Shown: positions 33,001 through 39,356 of the stretch, piece after piece
How positions within the stretch are numbered: position 1 is the first letter of the stretch
Layout: each line of letters opens with the position of its first letter
NCBI GenBank assembly: GCA_017557785.1
Contig: JAFYYA010000031.1
Location: 1 to 52,473 of the forward strand
DNA length: 52,473 bases
Direction: 5' to 3'
From: Salinivirgaceae bacterium
GTDB lineage: Bacteria > Bacteroidota > Bacteroidia > Bacteroidales > SZUA-534
The notes under the pieces: model-generated
Seen by the model: only the letters and a program-made list of their open reading frames with translations
Told to the model about the DNA's origin: nothing
Databases searched by the model: none
Position numbers and translations under genes: made by a program

Positions 33001-34050
33001 AGCAATGCGTTCTCGGGTTGCACCAACCTTACTTCGGTCAACATTCCAAGTTCGATTGAGAGCATCCGCGACAGCGCGTTTGCCAACTGCACAAGCCTTG
33101 ACGCTGTGGTTCTGCCTGAAAACCTTACGGAAATCGGAAGCGGTGCTTTCACAAGTTGCACAAGCCTGAGTACCATTGAGATACCACAAACGGTAGCGAA
33201 CATTGGCGCGGCAGCGTTTGCCGGTTGCACCAAACTCGATTCGGTGGCCATTCCGGTATCGGTAACAACCATCGGCGACAGCGCGTTCAGCGGCTGCACA
33301 AGCCTTACAAGCATCGGTATCCCGACATCGATAACAACCATTGGCGCAAGCACATTCAGCGGCTGCGTGAGTCTCGATTCAGTGGCCATTCCGGCATCGG
33401 TGACCGAGATTGGCAGCAGCGCGTTCAGCGGTTGCGCAAGCCTGTCGACTATCGACATTCCAAGTTCGGTAACTCAGATTGGTGATGGTGCATTTGCCTT
33501 CTGCAGCAGCCTTGAGACAGTTCAGATTGGCGAGATAGATAGTGTGGAAAATACTTTGAAATCGAAAACCATTGTGATTATGGCGGGTGAAGACGATGTT
33601 GTTGTTGGCGCCCGTGCGTTCTATGGCTGCGAAGGCCTGAAATCGGTGTTCATTCCATCGAACGTGACTGTGATTGGCGATTCGGCCTTTGCCGGATGCA
33701 AGAATCTGACCATTTATTGCGAAGCAGCATCGCAGCCTGCCGGATGGGCTGAGAATTGGAATCCTGAAAACTGCAAGGTTGTTTGGGGCTACAAGGCTGC
33801 TGTTGATAATGGTGGCGAAGTTACTGCTGTCGCCGAATCGGCCGCCTGCGCAGTCAACATCTACGCTCACCACAATGTTATTGTGGTTGAGAACGCCGAT
33901 GCCGAGATTCTCATCTACAATGCCATGGGCCGTTTGGTTGTTAGTAGAGACGCGGCGAGCCACGTCTCTACAGAGATTCGCATGAACACCGCGGGTGTTT
34001 ACATTGTCAAGGTTGGCAATGTGGCGAAACGTGTTATGATTAATGATTGA
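30061..34050 (+). CDS. BspA-like leucine-rich-repeat surface protein with type IX sorting tail
   Basis: 1329 residues from the ATG at 30061 (MKKIFLSMLMSLSVGLCVAQ). It consists of BspA/LRR_5 repeats of 23 residues (VTTIGDSAFSGCTSLTSIGI and relatives), densest at about residues 760-1240. Four longer modules begin with VKNVxYxG and continue xGxPWGA...NGxxDGDFxY at about residues 94, 226, 467 and 811. An InlB B-repeat-like domain is at about 637-705 (FGTVTGSGTYNVNDSITITA). The last 85 residues form a type IX secretion C-terminal signal (ILIYNAMGRLVV, MNTAGVYIVKVG). Such proteins are cell-surface adhesins. A 28-nt hairpin repeat is inserted in frame near the end (33944-33971). Confidence 0.92.
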   Translation: MKKIFLSMLMSLSVGLCVAQSVPYEYTITNSHTISLHRYTGTETSIVIPDSINVNGTKYPVMAIDTAYLSFKPLMSVTVPSTITEIAYDAFAGVKNVIYNGTAEGSPWGANVVNGVVDGDFVYTNTYKHFLAAYIGTDTLVRIPDNVSVICEKALADNQNVSTVVMTSVDSIENNAFSSCSSLKYITIPNSVRKIGDYAFYMCNSLKTISVPNSVFVIGNNAFKGVKNVVYSGSVSGSPWGAMIVNGVVDGDFVFSDAEKENLVAYAGSSANVEIPVSVKNIGKSAFGNNENLQTVTMTGPVVSIGESAFSYSKNLTSINIPNTVESIGFAAFSGCSSLETITIPNSVSSIDMSAFNGCSSLTIYCDFASKPDGWHDNWNPSWNPCPVVWLKSPANLFDCTVNENTQTAGIRYYKGNEKDIVIPDTITINGVDYRVTSIDTTIHYDLNSVTVPRSVTSIYRDAFRCVKNVIYSGTATGSPWGALVANGVVDGDFIYYDNWKDYVCGFIGTDTLARIPDNVRIIGQNAFADNRTVSTVVMTSVDSIENSAFSGCTNLKYITIPNSVDKIGDYAFGWCSSLKSITIPTSVFGMGSYVFTGCSKLTIHCDAASKPASWPDNWVASWNPCTVVWNTPAPAKYTLTVLANNAAFGTVTGSGTYNVNDSITITATPNEGYEFIGWNDGDKRAERIVGVWKDLTFTANFRKMFNPNRNVDNMKYLITDTLTKTVELQGFVIDTIYAVIPAKIVSEGVQYTVTSIGNSAFNGCVKLDSVGIPSTVTTIGANAFAGCTGMVSLYVPDCVTTIGSNAFLKVKNVVYHGSATGEPWGALTVNGTFDGDFIYSTDNLTVYTGTDSVVAIPDSISSIGNNAFEGCTTVTEVIIPETVTEIGSNAFSGCENLTSVNIPTSVTTISEGAFANCASLDSVVLPENLTEIGHGAFNGCSSLSTIDIPETVTTIGNGAFADCSKLDTVVIPESVTELGSNAFSGCTNLTSVNIPSSIESIRDSAFANCTSLDAVVLPENLTEIGSGAFTSCTSLSTIEIPQTVANIGAAAFAGCTKLDSVAIPVSVTTIGDSAFSGCTSLTSIGIPTSITTIGASTFSGCVSLDSVAIPASVTEIGSSAFSGCASLSTIDIPSSVTQIGDGAFAFCSSLETVQIGEIDSVENTLKSKTIVIMAGEDDVVVGARAFYGCEGLKSVFIPSNVTVIGDSAFAGCKNLTIYCEAASQPAGWAENWNPENCKVVWGYKAAVDNGGEVTAVAESAACAVNIYAHHNVIVVENADAEILIYNAMGRLVVSRDAASHVSTEIRMNTAGVYIVKVGNVAKRVMIND
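33944..33971. repeat. 28-nt hairpin repeat inside the BspA-like coding region
   Basis: Starts GTAGAGACG and ends CGTCTCTAC, a 9-bp perfect stem continued by GGC/GCC after one mismatch. It encodes RDAASHVST within the sorting domain, where related tails have a short turn. It has the same length and GTAG...CTAC ends as the hairpin at 34096-34123. Confidence 0.75.
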
Positions 34051-34095
34051 TAAAGAAGATGCGTCGCACACGGCGCGTCCGCACGATTTAAAAGG

Positions 34096-34130
34096 GTAGG
34101 GGCGAAAAGATTTTCGCCCCTACTTTTTTG
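34096..34130 (+). terminator. 28-nt hairpin plus T-run after the BspA-like gene
   Basis: Stem GTAGGGGCGAAAA / TTTTCGCCCCTAC with a 2-base centre, followed by TTTTTT. It works as a terminator 46 bp after the stop, but also looks like a member of the same 28-nt repeat type found at 33944. Confidence 0.8.
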
Positions 34131-34235
34131 CTTTCACCACCTGAAACAAGCCGGTTTTTGTCGCGAGAATTTCTGCGCCCCGTGTTTCGAAAACAAAAAA
34201 TACTATCTTTACAACGCAACTAATATCAAAAAACA

Positions 34236-34676
34236 ATGAGACAAATAGCCTTAATATCGCTCTGCATAGCGCTTTGCAGCAGTTTGTTCGCGCAAGAGCC
34301 CATTGTCAAGCAGATGTCGAAAGCCGATTTCCTGACGAAAGTGATGAATTACGAAGAGAACCCGACACAGTGGGTTTATCTCGGCGACAAGCCGTGCATT
34401 GTCGATTTCTATGCCGATTGGTGTGGACCTTGCCGCATTGCATCGCCCATTCTTGAAGATTTGGCCAATGAGTACAAAGGCAGGATTGATGTTTATAAGG
34501 TGAACACCGATCAAGAACCGGCTCTGTCAGCCGCTTTCGGCATTAAAGGCATTCCTGCGTTTTTGTACTGCCCGCTCAACGGCAAGCCGCAGATGACATC
34601 GGGTATTGCTCATTCGACCGATGAGACAAAGGCGTTCTTCAAGCGAATTATCGAAGAGTTTCTGCTGAAAAAATAG
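34236..34676 (+). CDS. Exported thioredoxin-family protein
   Basis: 146 residues with signal peptide MRQIALISLCIALCSSLFAQ. The thioredoxin fold is clear: CIVDFYADWCGPCRIASPIL with the active-site WCGPC, and the cis-Pro in IKGIPAF. It is likely a periplasmic thiol-disulfide oxidoreductase. A TATCTTTA -7-like box lies about 30 bp upstream. It is convergent with the DUF4249 gene, whose stop is 1 base away. Confidence 0.94.
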   Translation: MRQIALISLCIALCSSLFAQEPIVKQMSKADFLTKVMNYEENPTQWVYLGDKPCIVDFYADWCGPCRIASPILEDLANEYKGRIDVYKVNTDQEPALSAAFGIKGIPAFLYCPLNGKPQMTSGIAHSTDETKAFFKRIIEEFLLKK

Positions 34677-34677
34677 T

Positions 34678-35529
34678 CTATTTCCCGACCATCACCACCC
34701 TGCGGCGGGCGTTCCCAATCACAAAACGGGTTCTGATGACTGATGATGCCTGAAAACATCCCAAAGCCGATGGCTGTATGTTCGTTTCAGGATTTGTCAG
34801 GGGGGGCTGTATGTTGCTATAGATGGTTGAGAATTGCTTCGATAGCCCCGAAAAATACTCAAACACATTTGGCGACAGCGAATAGACGCCAACCACCACC
34901 GAATCGCCAATGAAGAAAGTGTGCGGGATGGTCATTTTGTAGACGTCGGTCAGGTGCGAGTCTTCATAAAGCCAAAGCGAAAGTCCGTCGTTAAGCAAAG
35001 TGCCGTTTTTTTCAATTTCAACACGATAGAACTGAGCCGAATCGTTGTTACGCCTTGTGTAAATCGACACGTAGTAGCCGATGGTGTCGAAAATTGTGTA
35101 GTTGTCGCGGTACTCAACCACTATTGAGTCGATCAGCACCTGTGGCGGCATTTTGTCGATTGAACTGTAATGGTCGCCATCCACTTCAACTGTAAGCAGA
35201 TAGCGGTTGCCGATGGCGCCGTCAATTTCGGTGGTCCGATAAACGCCGTTGCCTTCACTCTGAAGTTGCGCGGAATTGCCAAGGTCGTCGCGCAGATAGA
35301 CGATGGCGTCGTTGACAAATTCGCAATCAGTGTCGCTCAGAGCGTCAACCGTCCGCGTCACAACAACCGTCGAAACCGAATCAGCATTGGTCACGCGCCC
35401 TTCGATGACCACCACGCGTTCGCCTTTGCCAAAGGCATTGAAGTCCGAAGGCTCGTAGCAGCCGGTGGCGACAACAATTGCCAAAATGCTCACAGCCAAT
35501 ATCGATATGATTTCGCGAAACTTGCCCAT
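34678..35529 (-). CDS. DUF4249 family lipoprotein
   Basis: 283 residues from the ATG at 35529; the frame continues upstream but there only translates repeat arrays. Lipobox VATGC with Cys24. Beta-rich body typical of DUF4249: VVVIEGRVTNADSVSTVVVT, AIVYLRDDLGNSAQL, GNRYLLTVEVDGDHYSS, YRVEIEKNGTLLNDG. DUF4249 proteins usually accompany TonB-dependent receptors as outer-membrane lipoproteins; no receptor gene is adjacent here. Function unknown. Confidence 0.85.
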   Translation of the reverse strand: MGKFREIISILAVSILAIVVATGCYEPSDFNAFGKGERVVVIEGRVTNADSVSTVVVTRTVDALSDTDCEFVNDAIVYLRDDLGNSAQLQSEGNGVYRTTEIDGAIGNRYLLTVEVDGDHYSSIDKMPPQVLIDSIVVEYRDNYTIFDTIGYYVSIYTRRNNDSAQFYRVEIEKNGTLLNDGLSLWLYEDSHLTDVYKMTIPHTFFIGDSVVVGVYSLSPNVFEYFSGLSKQFSTIYSNIQPPLTNPETNIQPSALGCFQASSVIRTRFVIGNARRRVVMVGK

Positions 35530-35549
35530 AACTGCTGCAAATATACATT

Positions 35550-35680
35550 GGTGAATCGGATAATTTGATAATCGGTGAATTGAAAAGTTGAGATGCCACA
35601 TTAGGAATAGTGCGACTGTTGTCTGTAGTCTGAAGTCCGATGTCAAAATAAATCTGTTCAATCTGCGTCATCCGCGTTCT
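35550..35680. repeat. Three short tandem arrays side by side, no gene
   Basis: Array a, 35550-35589, 8-nt units GGTGAATC, GGATAATT, TGATAATC, GGTGAATT, GAAAAGTT. Array b, 35617-35644, 7-nt units TGTTGTC, TGTAGTC, TGAAGTC, CGATGTC. Array c, 35651-35679, units AATCTGTTC, AATCTGCGTC, ATCCGCGTTC. Together they fill most of the gap between the divergent DUF4249 and rRNA methyltransferase genes. Array c resembles the uxaC-kdgK array in reverse complement (AATCTGTG style). Confidence 0.75.
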
Positions 35681-35688
35681 AATCGGAC

Positions 35689-35696
35689 TATTTTTG
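35689..35696 (+). promoter_or_regulatory. Putative -7 box of the rRNA methyltransferase gene
   Basis: TATTTTTG fits TAnnTTTG and lies 16 bases upstream of the ATG, directly after the repeat arrays. Confidence 0.38.
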
Positions 35697-35712
35697 CGGA
35701 AAATAATCGCTG

Positions 35713-37071
35713 ATGGGAATTGCTTTGCCAAACGATTTTGAAGCGCGGATGCGCGGGCAGATTGGTGCCGATTACGACCGTTTTACGACGGCGCTCGAAC
35801 AGCCCTTGCCGACAAGCGTTCGTCTCAACCCGCACAAAAACAGTACGTTGGCAGATGCCGAAGATGTTGTTGGGTGGGAACCGCAGGGACGATATCTTGC
35901 CGAGCGTCCGGTTTTTACGCTCGATCCGCTGCTGCATGCCGGCGCTTACTACGTGCAGGAAGCAAGTTCGATGTTTGTCGGACATGTGCTGCGGCAAATT
36001 GCAGGCAATGAGCCAGATATCCGTATTCTCGACCTTTGCGCCGCGCCCGGTGGCAAAAGCACGCACTACGCGTCGCTCATTGGCAACGGCGGCCTGCTTG
36101 TGAGCAACGAAGTGATTTCGAGCCGTGTTCCCGTGTTGGCCGAAAACCTGACCAAGTGGGGCTGCCCCAACGCCATTGTCACCAGCAACGACCCGTCAGA
36201 TTTCAGCCGCCTGACCGGATTCTTCGACGTTGTGGCCGTTGATGCACCATGCTCGGGCGAAGGAATGTTCCGTCGCGACCAGATTGCCATCAACGAGTGG
36301 AACACCGCCAACACCCGCATCTGCGCCCAGCGCCAGCAACGCATTGTGGCCGACGTGTGGGACGCGCTCAAACCCGGCGGCTACCTGATTTACAGCACTT
36401 GCACCTTCTGTCCCGACGAAGACGAGAACAATATGGCGTGGATAAAATCGACGTTTGCCGCCGAGCCAGTCGAAATAAGCATTGCACCCGAATGGGGCAT
36501 CACACCGATTGAGAAAGAAGGCTGCACCGGCTACCGTTTCATCCAGCACCTGACACGCGGCGAAGGCTTTTTCTGCTGCGTCTTCCGCAAAACTGACGGT
36601 GATTCAGCATCGTCGAAAAAACTGAAAACCAAACTCACACCCGTTTCCAAAAAGTTGATTCCGCGCCTGAACGAGATGACCGATGGCACCGCATTCGACT
36701 ATTACCTGAAAAACGACACCGCCATTGCCGTGCCGCAAGCCATTGCCATCGATGTACTGACTGTTGCCGATAACCTGAATGTAAGGAAGTTGGGGATAGC
36801 CATGGCTCATATCTTTGGCGACAAGTTAGCACCCGAACACGATTTGGCTCTGTCGTGGGCGCTCAACCGGCAGGCATTCGCCGCAGTGGAACTTTCGCAG
36901 CAAGACGCCTTGCGCTATCTGCACCGCGACAATGTCTTTGTCGCCGATGCACCAGTGGGTTTCAACCTTGTAACATTCAGCGGATTACCGCTTGGTTGGA
37001 TTAAGAATATCGGTAATCGTTGGAACAATCTGTATCCGCAGAATTGGAAAATCAGGATGAATGTGGAATAA
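35713..37071 (+). CDS. rRNA cytosine-C5 methyltransferase (RsmF/NSUN family)
   Basis: 452 residues. The SAM motif is LDLCAAPGGKSTH. Two catalytic-site cysteines are Cys180 in DAPCSGEGMF and Cys230 in STCTF, the usual pair of RNA m5C methyltransferases. YVQEASSMFVGHVL precedes the SAM site as in RsmF. The C-terminal 150 residues form the RNA-binding tail of RsmF-like proteins. It is expected to modify 16S rRNA. Monocistronic, terminator at 37074. Confidence 0.94.
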   Translation: MGIALPNDFEARMRGQIGADYDRFTTALEQPLPTSVRLNPHKNSTLADAEDVVGWEPQGRYLAERPVFTLDPLLHAGAYYVQEASSMFVGHVLRQIAGNEPDIRILDLCAAPGGKSTHYASLIGNGGLLVSNEVISSRVPVLAENLTKWGCPNAIVTSNDPSDFSRLTGFFDVVAVDAPCSGEGMFRRDQIAINEWNTANTRICAQRQQRIVADVWDALKPGGYLIYSTCTFCPDEDENNMAWIKSTFAAEPVEISIAPEWGITPIEKEGCTGYRFIQHLTRGEGFFCCVFRKTDGDSASSKKLKTKLTPVSKKLIPRLNEMTDGTAFDYYLKNDTAIAVPQAIAIDVLTVADNLNVRKLGIAMAHIFGDKLAPEHDLALSWALNRQAFAAVELSQQDALRYLHRDNVFVADAPVGFNLVTFSGLPLGWIKNIGNRWNNLYPQNWKIRMNVE

Positions 37072-37073
37072 AA

Positions 37074-37104
37074 AAAGCCAGCCCTCATGGGTTGGCTTCT
37101 TTCG
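37074..37104. terminator. Hairpin terminator between rRNA methyltransferase and Hsp20 genes
   Basis: Stem AAGCCAgCCC / GGGtTGGCTT with a 4-base loop and flanking A and T runs; serves both convergent genes. Confidence 0.82.
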
Positions 37105-37121
37105 TTTATGCTGCTAAAACG

Positions 37122-37556
37122 TTAAGCAATAGCGATTTGGCGCATTGGTTTCGGTTTGGCTTCTTCGCGTTTCGGAATCTCAACGTTCAGGATGCCGTTG
37201 TCGTACTTAGCCGAAATCTTGTCGCCATTGGCGGCCTCAGGCAGCGTGAACGAGCGGCTGAACGATTGATAACTATACTCGTGGCGTGTGAAGCGCTCAC
37301 CTTCTTTGGTCTCATTCTCAACCTTTTTCTCTGACGAGATGGTCAGAACATTGTGGTCGAGAGCAATCTTGAAGTCCTTTTTGTCGAACCCAGGAACGGC
37401 CATTTCAACATTGAACGCGTCGGCGTTCTCTTTAATGTTCACTGAAGGCACCGTGGTGTTGGTTTCAGAGTAATTGCGGTTCGACCAGTCAAACAGGTCA
37501 GTGTCAAACAGTTGGTCGAACAACGACGGATAATTGTTAAATCTTGCGAGTGTCAT
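37122..37556 (-). CDS. Hsp20 small heat-shock protein, downstream copy
   Basis: 144 residues with the alpha-crystallin domain (PSVNIKENADAFNVEMAVPG to NGILNVEIPKREE) and a C-terminal IXI-like tail (MRQIAIA). An ATP-independent holdase. It is nearly identical to the copy at 37602-38039, with differences mainly at the N-terminus and around ETKEGERFTRHEY. The start is preceded by GGAGGATTT, a strong Shine-Dalgarno sequence that is unusual for Bacteroidota and is shared by both copies. Confidence 0.96.
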   Translation of the reverse strand: MTLARFNNYPSLFDQLFDTDLFDWSNRNYSETNTTVPSVNIKENADAFNVEMAVPGFDKKDFKIALDHNVLTISSEKKVENETKEGERFTRHEYSYQSFSRSFTLPEAANGDKISAKYDNGILNVEIPKREEAKPKPMRQIAIA

Positions 37557-37601
37557 AGTTCAAATCCTCCATTTATTTGTTAGACATTAATTTTCAATTT
37601 T

Positions 37602-38039
37602 TTAAGCAATAGCGATTTGGCGCATTGGTTTTGGTTTGGCTTCTTCGCGTTTCGGAATTTCAACGTTCAGGATGCCGTTCTCATATTTTGCCGAAATCTT
37701 GTCGCCGTTGGCAGCCTCAGGCAGCGTGAACGAGCGGCTGAACGATTGATAACTGAACTCGCGACGGGTGAAATACTCGCCGTTTTTGTGCTCATTCTCA
37801 ACTTTTTTCTCTGACGAGATGGTCAGAACATTGTGGTCGAGAGCAATCTTGAAGTCCTTTTTGTCGAACCCAGGAACGGCCATTTCAACGTTGAACGCGT
37901 CGGCGTTCTCTTTAATATTCACTGAAGGCACTGTGGTGTTGGTTTCAGAGTAGTTGCGGTTTGCCCAATCAAACAAATCGGTGTCGAAGAATGGGTCGAA
38001 TACCGACGGTTGGTAATTGTTAAATCTTGCGAGTTTCAT
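37602..38039 (-). CDS. Hsp20 small heat-shock protein, upstream copy
   Basis: 145 residues from the ATG at 38039; the upstream in-frame ATG at 38054 overlaps the Shine-Dalgarno GGAGGATTT and is rejected, because the second copy begins at the equivalent place. Alpha-crystallin domain as in the neighbour. The pair is a tandem duplication with 45 bp between genes, the duplication including the leader with the ribosome-binding site. Probably one transcript. Confidence 0.96.
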   Translation of the reverse strand: MKLARFNNYQPSVFDPFFDTDLFDWANRNYSETNTTVPSVNIKENADAFNVEMAVPGFDKKDFKIALDHNVLTISSEKKVENEHKNGEYFTRREFSYQSFSRSFTLPEAANGDKISAKYENGILNVEIPKREEAKPKPMRQIAIA

Positions 38040-38040
38040 G

Positions 38041-38053
38041 ATTAAATCCTCCA
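38041..38053 (-). promoter_or_regulatory. Shine-Dalgarno sequence of the upstream Hsp20 gene
   Basis: GGAGGATTTAATC immediately before the ATG at 38039; the downstream copy has GGAGGATTT before its ATG. Most other genes in the window lack such a site, so these two are probably translated at high level. Confidence 0.7.
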
Positions 38054-38443
38054 TATTTTAGTTATACATTGTTTCTAAATCGAAAACGCCCATACATTTT
38101 CAATTTTTGTGCCAATGCCCAAATATGGAATTATTGTCCACTTTTTGCAGCATCTTTAATGACAATTTGTCTTATTTGTACTTGGTTTATTTTATAATAG
38201 TATTAATCTACAGGATGTTGTGATTGTTTAATCCTATGTCATTTTGTCTGATGCACTATCGCGGCTTTACAGAGATTATTTTTTCTGGTGGCATGTGCTG
38301 AACAATAAACCAATCTGGGCTGCGTATATTATTGTGTGCCAAAAATTCCCAACAATGGCGGAAAATTGATGGCGGTTTAATTTATTATTATAGTTTTGCA
38401 GCGGCTTTCGGGTAATCCTGCAAGTCATACAAAAAATAAACGG
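38054..38443. other. 390-bp AT-rich intergenic region, Hsp20 pair / outer-membrane protein
   Basis: Divergent promoter region. A CATATTTG at 38127-38120 (minus) is a weak -7 candidate for the Hsp20 pair. A better one, TAGTTTTG at 38391-38398 (plus), serves the outer-membrane protein. No CIRCE-like inverted repeat, ORF or RNA gene was recognised. Confidence 0.5.
38391..38398 (+). promoter_or_regulatory. Putative -7 box of the outer-membrane protein gene
   Basis: TAGTTTTG fits TAnnTTTG and lies 45 bases upstream of the ATG at 38444. An ATTG about 22 bases further upstream could be the -33 element. Confidence 0.38.
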
Positions 38444-39151
38444 ATGAAAAGACTATCATTACTTGTATTGCTATTTGTCACAGCAATTTCGGCTGCAAAC
38501 GCGCAGACTGAAGAGTACATAACTTTGGGTATCAACGGTGGTGTTTTGCATAACATCAATGGTTATAGGAAGGACACCAATTACTATGGCCACACCTTCA
38601 AGAACGGTATCCCGGGCTACAATGTGGCTATCGATCTTGGTATCCGTACATCAGCCAGAACGCGTTTCCGTTTAGAAATTGAGCACGAAGAATTCCACTA
38701 TAAGGCATTGTGGGACACTGCAAAAATGACCTACAAAATCAAAAGTAAAATCTACGAAACCCGTGCTAAAATATGGAATATGGGTGTCAATTTAAGGTTC
38801 GACTATTTGTTGAGCTCAAGCGAAAAATGGAAGATTTTTGTATCGCCAGGTCTGTTGTGGGAATTCAATATTGCCCGTGAATCGAAGAACGTTAAGGTTC
38901 CGTACGTGAATCCGCTGGAACACCATATCCGCGAAAAAAGTTATTACAACTATGACGAGATCGCTTACGAAAACCCGAACCACATTTTGGGCGGCAATGT
39001 GCAGTTACTTTGCAAATATAAGATTGCCAAACATATAGCCATTACGCTTACGCCGGAATACTACATCTATTTCCGCGGAATTGTCAAAACCAACTACGGG
39101 AAGCCTTACCAGCGCCTGACGCTGAATGGCGGTCTCGAGTTCAACTTCTAA
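38444..39151 (+). CDS. Outer-membrane beta-barrel protein
   Basis: 235 residues from the ATG at 38444 (signal peptide MKRLSLLVLLFVTAISAANAQ). Alternating strands such as YNVAIDLGIRTSARTRFRLE, NMGVNLRFDYLLSS, HIAITLTPEYYIYF, with the terminal GLEFNF ending in an aromatic residue as recognised by BamA. An OmpA/PorT-like eight-stranded barrel is the best guess. Ligand unknown. Monocistronic with terminator at 39175. Confidence 0.82.
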   Translation: MKRLSLLVLLFVTAISAANAQTEEYITLGINGGVLHNINGYRKDTNYYGHTFKNGIPGYNVAIDLGIRTSARTRFRLEIEHEEFHYKALWDTAKMTYKIKSKIYETRAKIWNMGVNLRFDYLLSSSEKWKIFVSPGLLWEFNIARESKNVKVPYVNPLEHHIREKSYYNYDEIAYENPNHILGGNVQLLCKYKIAKHIAITLTPEYYIYFRGIVKTNYGKPYQRLTLNGGLEFNF

Positions 39152-39174
39152 GCATTAACGTACACAACATAAAT

Positions 39175-39202
39175 GCCTGTCGGATTTCGATGGGCTTTTT
39201 TT
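39175..39202 (+). terminator. Hairpin terminator after the outer-membrane protein gene
   Basis: Stem GCCTGTCG / CGATGGGC (two wobble pairs) with a 5-base loop and a seven-T run. Confidence 0.75.
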
Positions 39203-39331
39203 ATGCCTGCGAACGATGTAGGAATTATGATTGATGTGATATGCGTCTGTTGGATGTCGGCTCCGTAACTTTCTCGACAATTTCGACCTATTCACCGATT
39301 CGCAGACTCGGTTTTTCCGCGATTTAATCCT

Positions 39332-39339
39332 TACTTTTG
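39332..39339 (+). promoter_or_regulatory. Putative -7 box of the DUF3078 gene
   Basis: TACTTTTG fits TAnnTTTG. A T-rich GTTTTT sits about 19 bases upstream where a -33 box would be. It is 18 bases from the ATG. Confidence 0.4.
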
Positions 39340-39356
39340 CGAAAACAACACGAACA

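Noticed and set aside
34678-35661. Longer N-terminus of the DUF4249 protein
   Set aside because: The extra 44 residues (RLSNYPIHQ-like) are translated repeat array; the ATG at 35529 gives a normal lipoprotein signal.
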